From Candidatus Saccharicenans subterraneus (lineage in GTDB: Bacteria; Acidobacteriota; Aminicenantia; Aminicenantales; Saccharicenantaceae): a stretch of DNA of 64,000 nucleotides. A program made the position numbers and the translations under genes. This document shows, piece after piece, positions 8,387-17,130 of this stretch. Within the stretch, counting starts at the first letter, position 1. The number at the start of each line of letters is the position of its first letter. Where the stretch lies: the NCBI GenBank assembly GCA_003426165.1, contig QUAH01000004.1:173900-237899 (forward strand), given 5' to 3'. The notes beneath the pieces were generated by a model, which worked only from the letters and a program-made list of their open reading frames with translations, was not told where the DNA came from and did no database searches.

Positions 8387-8665
8387 ATGCCAAAATTTAA
8401 GCGGCTGGCGATACCAATTCTCATCGTCAGCTCACTCATTGCTGGCTTTTTCTTCACAGTCAGTCGGCCCGCTCTTAGCTGCGGCATTAATTTCTTATGC
8501 GGGGACGGGACCTTGCTTTTCTGCGAAACTTTTGGAAATTGCGGCGGACATGAGGTCTGTGGTTATTACAGGTATTATTCGGGAGGGCCCATAAGAGGTA
8601 TTTTCTGTGAGTGCGGCGGAGCCTGGTGGGGCTCATATTGTGAGGCCGTGCCTCCGATGGTGTAA
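8387..8665 (+). CDS. Small exported 8-cysteine peptide
   Basis: This 92-residue protein has a basic N-terminus, a hydrophobic segment at residues 8-24 and a possible cleavage zone near 'SRPALSCG'. The remaining ~60 residues contain eight cysteines (32, 38, 46, 52, 58, 74, 76, 85) and many Gly, Tyr and Trp: the make-up of a small disulfide-rich secreted peptide with up to four bridges. A strong AAGGAGG lies seven bases before the ATG. It sits 28 bases after one propeller gene and 43 bases before another. The layout recalls NVEALA-family peptides next to BF3164-like propellers, but the NVEALA motif itself is absent, so homology is not claimed. The function is unknown. Confidence 0.65.
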   Translation: MPKFKRLAIPILIVSSLIAGFFFTVSRPALSCGINFLCGDGTLLFCETFGNCGGHEVCGYYRYYSGGPIRGIFCECGGAWWGSYCEAVPPMV

Positions 8666-8708
8666 GACACTTTATCTTGACATTAACTAACTCAGAATAG
8701 AATTTGAG

Positions 8709-9806
8709 ATGCGGCAGAGGGGAGCGGTACTTATTGCGATCATTTTCGTTGCCATGCTCATAGGTATTGGATTTTTTAAATTGCACCAATCTACGCAGTT
8801 TGAAGAACTAGAATTTATAAAGGAAGGCGAGGAGGAGATCTTTATAAACACGAGAAAATCGGGAGCCAAACTCATCCAGGAATTTTATCTAAGCCGATGG
8901 GGAAAATATTATGTGCTGGAACAGGATAAAATTACCGAATGGGACGCCAGTGGAAATTTATGCGGAGAAATTGGATCAACCGGCCAAGGGCCGGGCGAGT
9001 TTACAGGGATAATTGGCATGGGGGTTAATGAAGAAAAGATATTCATCAACGACCAGGGAAGGAAAATAATAATATACTCAAGAAAAGGAGAGTTCTTGAG
9101 ACAATTCCCACTGGACACATTTCTCGCGGGCAATTTTGCCGCCAGCAATGATGATGAAATAATAGGTGTAACCTTATCAAGCACTGAATCAGGCAAGATT
9201 GGTCAAATCACCGGATTAGATGCAAAGGGAAGAATAAAATATTTTCTTCAGGAACCTAAGGATCACGGCCTCTGGACTTTGAGGTTCAGTAAAGAAGGGG
9301 GAGTGGCGGGTGGGATTATTAACCCCGAGAACCTCCCGGCTTTTATCATATGCCCTGCCGGAAATGGAGTGTGGTTAGCTCACAACTCGCAGTACTTTAT
9401 CAGGTTTTACGATTATTCTGGAAACCTGGTCAGAACAATTGAGGGGCCTCCTTTTTCGAGGGAGACAACCCCGGATATTTCAAGTCAAAGGACAAGAAAT
9501 GATGTCCATCGTAGAAACCCAGCGCCTCTTTTCAGTGCATTGATTTTGGATGAATCGAATAGGTTATATGTGATAACCACATCTCGGAAAAGGCGCAAAC
9601 AAAAAATCTACATAGCAGACATTTATAGTGAAGAAGGCAACTATTTACTATCCGCTAAGTGCCAGGCCAAACCGAAATTGATAAATAATGGATTCTTGTA
9701 TTTCATCTCGGAAGACCGGGAAGGTTGGCCGGTGATAAAAAGGATCAAGATAAAGAATTACCATGAGATTCTTTCAAGAAGGCCAACCGGGATTCATAAA
9801 AATTAA
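8709..9806 (+). CDS. Membrane-anchored putative 6-bladed beta-propeller protein
   Basis: The 365-residue protein has an uncleaved-looking N-terminal membrane segment (about residues 7-23) and no lipobox cysteine. 'CGEIGSTGQGPGEF' (residues 85-98) is a motif I associate with 6-bladed beta-propeller proteins of anaerobic Bacteroidota and Aminicenantes. Further blade-like strands follow ('KIFINDQGRKIIIYSRKGEF', 'YFIRFYDYSGNLVRTIEGPPF'). It is the second propeller-like protein of the cassette and follows the Cys-rich peptide gene closely on the same strand. Base use is AT-richer than the housekeeping genes nearby. No enzymatic motif is visible. The ribosome binding site is weak (GAATTTGAG). Confidence 0.6.
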   Translation: MRQRGAVLIAIIFVAMLIGIGFFKLHQSTQFEELEFIKEGEEEIFINTRKSGAKLIQEFYLSRWGKYYVLEQDKITEWDASGNLCGEIGSTGQGPGEFTGIIGMGVNEEKIFINDQGRKIIIYSRKGEFLRQFPLDTFLAGNFAASNDDEIIGVTLSSTESGKIGQITGLDAKGRIKYFLQEPKDHGLWTLRFSKEGGVAGGIINPENLPAFIICPAGNGVWLAHNSQYFIRFYDYSGNLVRTIEGPPFSRETTPDISSQRTRNDVHRRNPAPLFSALILDESNRLYVITTSRKRRKQKIYIADIYSEEGNYLLSAKCQAKPKLINNGFLYFISEDREGWPVIKRIKIKNYHEILSRRPTGIHKN

Positions 9807-9840
9807 ACTGACCTTGTCGGCCAAAATTCTACTTCAATAA

Positions 9841-9868
9841 TTGACACAGATACGGAATTTGATAAATT
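9841..9868 (+). promoter_or_regulatory. Predicted promoter of the cobalamin-riboswitch transcript
   Basis: TTGACA at 9841-9846 and TAAATT at 9863-9868 are separated by 16 bases. The start of transcription would fall near 9875, immediately before the first riboswitch stem. Confidence 0.5.
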
Positions 9869-9876
9869 ATGGATTA

Positions 9877-10024
9877 GGGTTTAAGAAGCAGGGAAGTCCG
9901 TGAGAGGCGGACACAGCCCCCGCTACTGTAACTGGCGACGAATCCCTGATGCAGCCACTGCTCTCCGGAGTGGGAAGGCCAGGGAGGAGGAGGACCCGGG
10001 AGTCAGGATACCTGCCCTCAACCC
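9877..10024 (+). ncRNA. Cobalamin riboswitch
   Basis: The leader of the TonB receptor gene contains the conserved parts of a cobalamin aptamer: GGGAAGTCCGTG near 9891, GCCCCCGCTACTGTAACTGG near 9926-9945, CCACTG and GGGAAGGCC near 9955-9980, and a B12 box GAGTCAGGATACCTGCCC at about 10000-10017. GGGTT (9877-9881) can close with AACCC (10020-10024). Adenosyl- or other cobalamin binding is expected to lower expression of the downstream receptor. The expression platform probably includes the hairpin at 10033-10059. Confidence 0.93.
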
Positions 10025-10032
10025 GGCAGCCT

Positions 10033-10059
10033 CTCTTTTCTTCGGGCGGAAGAAAAGAG
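10033..10059 (+). promoter_or_regulatory. Expression-platform hairpin of the cobalamin riboswitch
   Basis: CTCTTTTCTTC pairs perfectly with GAAGAAAAGAG (11 bp) around a 5-base loop. No T-run follows directly, so it is more likely part of a translational switch or an antistructure than a classical terminator. The receptor ribosome binding site (AAGGAAG) lies about 33 bases downstream. Confidence 0.5.
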
Positions 10060-10102
10060 GAGCGGCTCAGAAATTTTATCAAGCGGGGGGAAAGGAAGAT
10101 GA

Positions 10103-12055
10103 ATGAAACGAAACCTTTCTGCCCGGTTACCCATCCTGCTTTCTCTTTTTCTCTGTCTTCTCAGCAACCTTTCAGCAGCGGCGCTGGCTGATGACGAAAC
10201 CCAGCCGCCAAAAATCCAGCACGAGATAGTGGTCACGGCCACCCGCCTGGAAACCCCGGTCAAAGAAACCGCCTCGGCCATCAGCCTGGTCCAAGCTGAA
10301 AAGCTGCCACCGGGTGCCACCGTCAGGCCGGAGAGCGTTTTTGCGGGCCTCCCGGGCATCTTTTTCATCCAGACCGGCCTGGCCGGTGGGTCTGGTTCAC
10401 TTTTTATCCGCGGCGCCAACTCGGAACATGCGGTCTTCATGATTGACGGACTGGAACTTAACGACCCGGTCTCCCCTTCCCGCTCTTTCAACTTCAACCT
10501 GTTTAACCTGGCTCTTATCGAACGGGTGGAAGTCCTGCGCGGACCGCAGAGCACTCTTTACGGCTCTGACGCCCTGGCCGGTGTGGTGAACATGGTCACG
10601 GCCGACCCCGAAAAGAACGAAGCCAGCCTTTCCGGCCTTTTCGGAACTTTCCGGACCGGGCAGGGAAATTTCAGGCTGGCCCGGGTCTGGCCAAACTTCT
10701 TTCTTCAGGCTGAATTCAACACCTTCACCACGGCCGGCATTTCCCAGGCCGGGAGCCGCTATCCGGGGAACAGCGAGGCCGATGGCTACAGCCAGCAGAG
10801 CCTGGCCCTTAAGATAAGCTACCGCTTCTCTCCGGACTTTCGCCTCAACTGGCAGACCCGCGGCCTGCTCGGCCGGGCCGAACTCGACACCTTCGGCGGA
10901 CCTTACGGAGATGACCCCAACTCTCTCCAGAAATCCCGCTTCCTCTTTAACCGCCTGGAGCTCGACGGTTTTTTTCTCGGCCATCGCTGGCAGCAAAAAC
11001 TGGTCTTCGGCCTGGAAGCCGGGCGCCGGGAAAATGACAACCCGGCCGATACGGCCCACCCGGACGAAGGAGATTCAGCCCTTTACCGGAGCCGGCTCTT
11101 CAAGATTGACTGGCAGAACAATTTCTTCCTGGCTCCGAACCATACCCTCGTTTTCGGGGTCGATTTCCGCCAGGAACAGGGCAGCTCCTCTTATCTCTAT
11201 TTCAGCCCCTGGGGAAACTACGAAAGTAGCTTCCCGCAGAAAACCGCCTCCCTGCTTGGCCTCTATCTCCAGGACCAGTGGAAACCCTGGAAGAGGCTGT
11301 CTCTGACCGCGGGCCTTCGCTCTGACCATCACCGGCGTTTTGGCCGCGCCCTGACCTTCAGGGCGGCAGCCTGCCTGGACCTGCCTGAAATCGGGGCCAG
11401 GCTGAAAAGCACCGTGGGCAGCGGCTTCAAGGCCCCTTCTCTCTACCAGCTCTTCGCCCCGGCGGATTATTATGGACCGGTCGGCAACCCTGACCTTCAA
11501 CCGGAAAGAAACCTGGGCTGGGATGCCGGGATTGAGAAGGAATTCGGCAACAGCCTGGCCCTCTCTCTCACCTATTTTGAAACCCGTTACCGCAACCTGA
11601 TCCAATTCTACTTTGGCTCTGGCTACCAGAATGTCGGCCGGGCTATAAGCCGCGGTCTGGAAGCCTCACTGGAAGCCAGGTTATTTAAGAATGGAAACAT
11701 CAGCGCCGGCTGGACTCATCTCAGCTCCCGGGACCTGGACACTGGCAGCCCGCTCCTTCGCCGGCCGGAGGACAGCTTCAATGTTAGCTTTAACCTATCC
11801 CATAAATCAATAAGCCTGGCGGCCGAGCTGAACTATATCGGTTCCCGGCTGGACGTGGACTATTCTTCCTATCCGCCGCAGACTGTAAAGCTCAAAGCGG
11901 CCACCATCGCCAACCTGCTTTTAAGCTATGACCTCAAAGAACCCCTGACCCTTTTCCTCCACGTCCAGAACCTTTTTAATACCCGCTACGAGCTCGTTTA
12001 TGGCTACGGTTCGCCGGGCACTACAATTTCCACCGGATTTAAATTAAAATTGTGA
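10103..12055 (+). CDS. btuB: TonB-dependent outer-membrane receptor, BtuB-like
   Basis: This 650-residue protein has a signal peptide (to about residue 29) followed by a TonB box-like 'EIVVTATR' (about residues 40-47). The plug domain is clear: 'LPGIFFIQTGLAGGSGSLFIRGANSEHAVFMIDG', then 'IERVEVLRGPQSTLYGSDALAGVVNMVT'. The C-terminal barrel ends in a family-typical segment ('NLFNTRYELVYGYGSPGTTISTGFKLKL'). The length matches BtuB (~600 residues). Control by a cobalamin riboswitch makes cobalamin or another corrinoid the likely ligand. No BtuCDF permease or TonB/ExbBD genes are in the window. The start is set by AAGGAAG just upstream of the ATG. Confidence 0.92.
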   Translation: MKRNLSARLPILLSLFLCLLSNLSAAALADDETQPPKIQHEIVVTATRLETPVKETASAISLVQAEKLPPGATVRPESVFAGLPGIFFIQTGLAGGSGSLFIRGANSEHAVFMIDGLELNDPVSPSRSFNFNLFNLALIERVEVLRGPQSTLYGSDALAGVVNMVTADPEKNEASLSGLFGTFRTGQGNFRLARVWPNFFLQAEFNTFTTAGISQAGSRYPGNSEADGYSQQSLALKISYRFSPDFRLNWQTRGLLGRAELDTFGGPYGDDPNSLQKSRFLFNRLELDGFFLGHRWQQKLVFGLEAGRRENDNPADTAHPDEGDSALYRSRLFKIDWQNNFFLAPNHTLVFGVDFRQEQGSSSYLYFSPWGNYESSFPQKTASLLGLYLQDQWKPWKRLSLTAGLRSDHHRRFGRALTFRAAACLDLPEIGARLKSTVGSGFKAPSLYQLFAPADYYGPVGNPDLQPERNLGWDAGIEKEFGNSLALSLTYFETRYRNLIQFYFGSGYQNVGRAISRGLEASLEARLFKNGNISAGWTHLSSRDLDTGSPLLRRPEDSFNVSFNLSHKSISLAAELNYIGSRLDVDYSSYPPQTVKLKAATIANLLLSYDLKEPLTLFLHVQNLFNTRYELVYGYGSPGTTISTGFKLKL

Positions 12056-12140
12056 TTGCCCTTTACGGTTTTCTGCCCCGAAGCAGCCTGCGAGGGAACT
12101 TTTAATCTTTTAGCTGAGCGAATGATTCCGGAGTCCCGAG

Positions 12141-14828
12141 ATGGAAGAACTGGAAACCCTGGATAAGATATTCAAGCCGCAGCGAATCGCCCTGGTCGGG
12201 GTCACCCCCAACCCCAAGAGCGTCGGCGGCAAGATCCTGTCCAACCTGATTACCGGAGGCTACCGCGGCGTGGTCTACCCGGTGAACCCCACGGTGGAAG
12301 CGGTCATGGGCATTCCCTGTTTTACCGGCGTGGCCAGCCTGCCCCGCACCCCCGACCTGGCAGTCATCTGCACTCCTGCTCCCCAGGTGCCCAGAATCGT
12401 GGCCGAATGCGGCCAGGCCGGAATCACGGGCATAATCATCATCTCGGCCGGCTTCCGTGAAACCGGGCCAGAAGGCCGGGCCCTGGAAGAGCAGATCCTG
12501 GCCGAGAAGAAAAAATACCCAGGAATGCGCATCCTGGGGCCCAACTGCCTGGGTGTCATCTCGCCCGGTCTCAACCTCAACGCCAGCTTTGCTGCTGACA
12601 TGCCGCTCAACGGGCACATTGCTTTTATTTCCCAGTCGGGAGCCCTGTGCACCTCCATTCTTGACTGGTCGCTGGAAGAAAAAATCGGCTTTTCCTATTT
12701 TGTGTCCATCGGCAATGCCCTGGATATAGACTTCGGCGACCTCATCGATTACTTCGGCGAGGACGAAAACACCAGGTCCATCCTGATGTACATAGAATCC
12801 ATCTCCAACCCCAGGCGCTTCATGTCGGCGGCCCGGGCCTACGCCCGGACCAAGCCCATCATCGCCTACAAGGCCGGCCGTTTCCCGGAATCGGCCGAGG
12901 CCGCCTCTTCCCACACCGGGGCCATGGCCGCCGAAGACGCCATCTACGAGGCTGCCTTCCAGCGGGCCGGGATGGCCAGGGTGTTTGAAATCGGCGAGAT
13001 GTTCGACGTGGCCGAGCTGATCGGTCGCCACAAGATACCCAAGGGCCCGCGGCTGGCCATCGTCACCAACGCCGGTGGTCCCGGGGTCATGGCCTCCGAC
13101 GCCCTGATCGAGGCCGGCGGCCGGCTGGCCGAGCTCAGCCTGCAGACCGTTGAATTCCTTGACCAGAACCTGCCCCCGGCCTGGTCGCACCGCAACCCGG
13201 TCGATGTCCTGGGAGACGCCAAGAGCAAGACCGTGGCCAAGGCTGTCAATGCCGTGCTCCAGGACGAGGGCGTGGATGCGGTTCTGCTGATCATAACTCC
13301 CCAGGCCATGACCAACCCGCCCGGAATCGCCAAGGAACTCATACCCATAGCCGCCGAAGCTAAAAAACCCGTCCTGGCCGCCTTCCTGGGCGGGCCCAGC
13401 ATGCGCGAGGGCAACCGCCTTCTCAACGAGGCCGGAATTCCCACCTACGGCACGCCGGAACAGGCGGTCCGGGCCTTCATGATCCTGGTTAACTATGCCC
13501 GAAACCTGGAAAACCTCTACGAAACGCCGCGGGAGATTTCGGTGGAATTTCCGGTGGAAAGGGAGAAAATCCGCGAGAAGGTGCTTCCCTGGCTGACCGA
13601 GGGGCCTGAAGTCCTGAGCGAAGAAACTTCCAAGAAAATCATCGATGCCTACGGCATTCCCACCACCCTGCCCCGCCTGGCCAGGACCAGTGAAGAGGCG
13701 GTCAAACTCAGCCGGGAAATCGGCTACCCCGTGGTTCTCAAAATCCACTCTCCAGACATCACCCACAAGACCGATGTCGGCGGTGTGGTCCTGGACCTCG
13801 AAGACGACCACATGGTGGAAGCCGCCTACGACCGGATGATGCACACGGTCAGAGAAAGGATGCCGGAGGCCCGGATTGAAGGCGTGGTCGTCCAGAAGAT
13901 GGTCAAGGCCCGGGATGCCCTGGAAATGATCATCGGCAGCAAGAAGGACCCGACCTTCGGCGCGGTGATCATGGTCGGGCTGGGCGGAACGGCGGCCGAA
14001 GTCCTCAAGGACCGGTCCATCTGCTTTCCGCCGCTCAACGAGCGCCTGGCCCGGAGGGCCCTGGAGCAGCTCAAGAGCTGGCCGCTGCTCAGGGGTTACC
14101 GCGGGAGGCCTCCGGCCAACATCGACCGGCTGATTGAAATCATCATCAGGTTTTCTTACCTGGTGGCCGATTACCCGGAAATCAAGGAAATCGACATCAA
14201 CCCGCTCCTGGTCAGCCCGGAAGAGGTGGTGGCCCTGGATGCCCGGATAATCGCCGACCGGACCGTGGCGCCGGAACTGGTTCAGCCCTACCAGCACCTG
14301 GTGCTCCGGCCCTACCCGGAGGAGTTCATCAGGAAGGCCAGGATGCGCGACGGCACCGAAATCACTCTCCGGCCAATCCGCCCCGAAGACGAACCGCTCT
14401 GGTTTGAGCTTCTCGGGAGCTGTTCCAGGGAAACCATCTACTCGCGCTTCCGCTACTTCTTCTTCTGGCAGTCGCACGAGGTGGCTTCCCGCTATTGCTA
14501 CATCGATTACGACCGGGAGATGGCCATCGTGGCCGAGCTCCAGGATGGCCAGAAACGCCGCATCCTGGGTGTCGGCCGCCTGACCGCCGACCCGACCCGG
14601 ACGGTGGCCGAGTACGCGGTCCTGGTCCAGGACGACTGGCAGAACCGGGGACTGGGCGGAATCCTCACCGATTACTGCACCGAAATCGCCCGGGCCTGGG
14701 GGGTCAAAAAGATTATCGCCTACACCACGACCGATAATCCCCGGATGATTGCCGTTTTCAAGAAGCGCGATTTCGAAATCCGCCAGGACCCGCAATCCAC
14801 CCTGGTGGAAATCCAGAAAGCCCTTTAG
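12141..14828 (+). CDS. ADP-forming acyl-CoA synthetase fused to GNAT acetyltransferase (PatZ-like)
   Basis: The 895-residue chain contains, in order, a CoA-binding domain (about 10-140), a succinyl-CoA-ligase-like domain (150-300), a flavodoxin-like ligase domain (300-470), an ATP-grasp_5 domain (480-710) and a GNAT acetyltransferase (about 735-895, 'TEITLRPIRPEDEPLWFELL'). This order and length equal those of protein lysine acetyltransferase PatZ/Pat. His258 in 'SSHTGAMA' and His542 in 'THKTDVGGV' are retained; in energy-conserving acetate:CoA ligases (ADP-forming) these positions carry the phosphoryl group. The protein could therefore make ATP from acyl-CoA, regulate enzymes by acylation, or both. 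It is followed by a barrel protein on the same strand. Confidence 0.85.
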   Translation: MEELETLDKIFKPQRIALVGVTPNPKSVGGKILSNLITGGYRGVVYPVNPTVEAVMGIPCFTGVASLPRTPDLAVICTPAPQVPRIVAECGQAGITGIIIISAGFRETGPEGRALEEQILAEKKKYPGMRILGPNCLGVISPGLNLNASFAADMPLNGHIAFISQSGALCTSILDWSLEEKIGFSYFVSIGNALDIDFGDLIDYFGEDENTRSILMYIESISNPRRFMSAARAYARTKPIIAYKAGRFPESAEAASSHTGAMAAEDAIYEAAFQRAGMARVFEIGEMFDVAELIGRHKIPKGPRLAIVTNAGGPGVMASDALIEAGGRLAELSLQTVEFLDQNLPPAWSHRNPVDVLGDAKSKTVAKAVNAVLQDEGVDAVLLIITPQAMTNPPGIAKELIPIAAEAKKPVLAAFLGGPSMREGNRLLNEAGIPTYGTPEQAVRAFMILVNYARNLENLYETPREISVEFPVEREKIREKVLPWLTEGPEVLSEETSKKIIDAYGIPTTLPRLARTSEEAVKLSREIGYPVVLKIHSPDITHKTDVGGVVLDLEDDHMVEAAYDRMMHTVRERMPEARIEGVVVQKMVKARDALEMIIGSKKDPTFGAVIMVGLGGTAAEVLKDRSICFPPLNERLARRALEQLKSWPLLRGYRGRPPANIDRLIEIIIRFSYLVADYPEIKEIDINPLLVSPEEVVALDARIIADRTVAPELVQPYQHLVLRPYPEEFIRKARMRDGTEITLRPIRPEDEPLWFELLGSCSRETIYSRFRYFFFWQSHEVASRYCYIDYDREMAIVAELQDGQKRRILGVGRLTADPTRTVAEYAVLVQDDWQNRGLGGILTDYCTEIARAWGVKKIIAYTTTDNPRMIAVFKKRDFEIRQDPQSTLVEIQKAL

Positions 14829-14895
14829 GAAGCGCGACTCTCCCGGCCGCAGAGCATGGACTGCGCCACGGCAATTTGCTATAAATACAAGCATT

Positions 14896-16161
14896 ATGGG
14901 TAAGACAAATTCGAATAAATCAATTAGTCCGAAAGTCGCGGTAATTCTATGCCTCTTTTTTTTCATGCTGGACGCTTCAGGCCTGCGGGCCCAGGGCAGA
15001 GATGATGATAAGATTACCCTGAGCCTCAGCGGTTTCATCAAGACCGATGTCCTGTATGATACCCGCCAGACCACGAGCATCAGGGAAGGGCATTTTCTCC
15101 TTTACCCCAAGGACCGGGCGCTGGATCCCGAGGGAAACGACCTTAATGCCCAGGACACCTTTCACATCCTGTCCATCCAGACCAGGCTGGCCCTGAAGAT
15201 AACCGGACCAAAGGCCCTCGGCGCCAGGCCCACCGGGTATATCGAGGGAGAATTCTTCGGCCATTCTGAGGCGGACATCAACGGCTTCAGGCTGAGGCAT
15301 GCCTACCTGAAGCTGAACTGGGAAAAAGCCGAGCTGATAGTGGGGCAGTTCTGGCACCCGATGTTTATAACCGAGAGTTTTCCCGAAGTCGTGTCCTTCA
15401 ACACCGGCGCTCCCTTCGAACCTTTCTCGCGGGCCCCACAGGTTCGCTTCACCTGGACGGAAAAGAAGCTTTCGTTATCTTTAACCGCGCTTTCCCAGCG
15501 AGACTTTGCCTCAACCGGCCCGGACGGAGTGAGCACTGTCTATTTTCGAAACGCCGCTTTTCCCGAACTGGACTTCAAGGCCGCCTGCGCCGGCAGGGAT
15601 TTCCTGGTGGGAGCCGGTGTAAACTCGCTCCGGCTTGTTCCGCGCCTGGCCACTTCAACCGGCTATGAATCCGGCGAATCGGTGACCTCAAGCGCGGCTT
15701 ACGTTTTCGGGCGATATAAGACCCGGCCGCTGACCATCAAGGCCCAGGCCGTCTACGGCGGAAATCTCCATCACCTGACCATGCTCGGGGGCTATGCCGT
15801 CACGGAAATCGGAGACCCGCCGACACTCAGATGGCAGTACACTCCGGTTAACACCGGCTCGGCCTGGATAGAGCTTCAGACCAATGGGAGTAAGTGGCAG
15901 GCTGGGATTTTCGGCGGCTACAGCAAGAACTACGGCGCGCGCCAGGACATCGTCGGCTCAATTTACAGCCGCGGCGATACCATAGATCATCTCTTCCGCC
16001 TCGCCCCGCGAGTTATCTTTAATGCCGGGAAGGTGCGCCTGGCCCAGGAAATCGAGCTGACCTCGGCCGCTTATGGCCCGCGCGACGTGCGGGGACGGGT
16101 CAGTCCCGAGCGAACCGTGACCAACCTGCGCCTGCTCCTGGCCGCCTATTACTTTTTCTGA
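14896..16161 (+). CDS. Porin-like outer-membrane protein of unknown specificity
   Basis: With the start at 14896 the protein has 421 residues. A hydrophobic signal segment (about residues 13-30, 'AVILCLFFFMLDASGLRAQG') precedes a mature part rich in alternating polar and aromatic strands. 'ITLSLSGFIKTDVLYDTRQ' resembles the opening strand of porins such as DcaP-like proteins, and the chain ends in Phe ('LLLAAYYFF'), the usual outer-membrane barrel signal. The same frame is open further upstream but overlaps the synthetase gene, so the later ATG was chosen; no clear ribosome binding site precedes it. The substrate is unknown. Confidence 0.65.
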   Translation: MGKTNSNKSISPKVAVILCLFFFMLDASGLRAQGRDDDKITLSLSGFIKTDVLYDTRQTTSIREGHFLLYPKDRALDPEGNDLNAQDTFHILSIQTRLALKITGPKALGARPTGYIEGEFFGHSEADINGFRLRHAYLKLNWEKAELIVGQFWHPMFITESFPEVVSFNTGAPFEPFSRAPQVRFTWTEKKLSLSLTALSQRDFASTGPDGVSTVYFRNAAFPELDFKAACAGRDFLVGAGVNSLRLVPRLATSTGYESGESVTSSAAYVFGRYKTRPLTIKAQAVYGGNLHHLTMLGGYAVTEIGDPPTLRWQYTPVNTGSAWIELQTNGSKWQAGIFGGYSKNYGARQDIVGSIYSRGDTIDHLFRLAPRVIFNAGKVRLAQEIELTSAAYGPRDVRGRVSPERTVTNLRLLLAAYYFF

Positions 16162-16262
16162 AGTGTGGCCATTCCCTGTTATTTCCCCGCGCAGGTAGTC
16201 CTGATAGCCAATCAAAGACCCGGGCCCTTCCCTGCTGAAGACGATGTCATTGTCGAAGGCCG

Positions 16263-17129
16263 TCAGATAACCTTAATACGCCTTACGATATCCAGAAAAA
16301 ATTCTCGTGACCAGACTTCCAAGGCAGCCGGATTGCTGACGAAGGGCTCCACCTCCCTCTTTATTTGCTCCACATCCACCGATTTTACCCTGCCAATCAG
16401 CAATTCTCGAAAAGTGCTCTCGTCCAGGGGACTTGATCCCTTCCAGTGACCGGTCTGGCGCATCCTCTGCTCTAAATGCGATAATCTCAACTCTGGGTGA
16501 TGAGCGGTAAACCAGACCAGGTCATACCAGTCCCGGCCCTTGAGCCGGCTTTTCCATTGACGGCAGAGAACCGCGTGCATCTTGCCCGCGAACATGTCCG
16601 GCAGGGTAAAGGTCCTTACGGAAAACGGAATCGGTTTTAGAAGATAACGCATCTCAGTTGAGAATCCGGGCGGCGGGGTCACGTCGACCTCGAGCTTAAT
16701 TTTTAGCACCTGGTTAGGCGGGATCTGCTTAACAAGTTCAGGCTTAATTCCCACAGAGATCATCTGCTCACGGGTATCGGTTTTAAGAAAGGCCGACTGA
16801 ACGGTTGTTTTCTCCTTTTTTGTTTTGCTTTCAACTTCAACAGAAAACCCAAAGGAAAGCAGCTCCCGCTTCAGGGCCTGGCCATAATCGGCCAGGCAGA
16901 AAGCCGGGTCCGCCTCGAGGAGGGAGAAATCCAGGTCCTCGGAAAACCGGTCGATCCCATAAATTATCCTCAGGGCCGATCCCCCATAAAACGCGGCCCT
17001 TTCAAAAAACTTGCTTCTCCACAGCCCGAGAAGGGCCACCTGTTGAATTATTTCGCGCAAGGCCCAGAGCGAATCGCCCGGGGATTTAATTTCATATTCC
17101 CCCAGCATTTGCCTGACGGCTTCATTCAT
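16263..17129 (-). CDS. abiEii: AbiEii-type nucleotidyltransferase toxin
   Basis: The 288-residue protein is the toxin of a type IV AbiE toxin-antitoxin system. It has the polymerase-beta-like nucleotidyltransferase motif 'GGSALR' (49-54) followed by 'RFSEDLDFS' with Asp65 and Asp67. The distal 'KGRDWYDLVWF' matches the conserved KDxYDL-type motif of AbiEii. Known AbiEii/MenT proteins transfer nucleotides, for example to tRNA acceptor ends, and can abort phage infection. It follows its partner gene with a 1-base gap, so the two are coupled. The key motifs are intact, so the system is probably functional. Confidence 0.88.
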   Translation of the reverse strand: MNEAVRQMLGEYEIKSPGDSLWALREIIQQVALLGLWRSKFFERAAFYGGSALRIIYGIDRFSEDLDFSLLEADPAFCLADYGQALKRELLSFGFSVEVESKTKKEKTTVQSAFLKTDTREQMISVGIKPELVKQIPPNQVLKIKLEVDVTPPPGFSTEMRYLLKPIPFSVRTFTLPDMFAGKMHAVLCRQWKSRLKGRDWYDLVWFTAHHPELRLSHLEQRMRQTGHWKGSSPLDESTFRELLIGRVKSVDVEQIKREVEPFVSNPAALEVWSREFFLDIVRRIKVI

Positions 17130-17130
17130 T

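Noticed and set aside
12102..15080. A 992-codon open frame on the minus strand, antisense to the synthetase/GNAT gene
   Set aside because: It mirrors the GC-rich codon pattern of the real gene, has a composition rich in His, Gly, Asp and Val with no domain, and the plus strand encodes a complete recognised enzyme.
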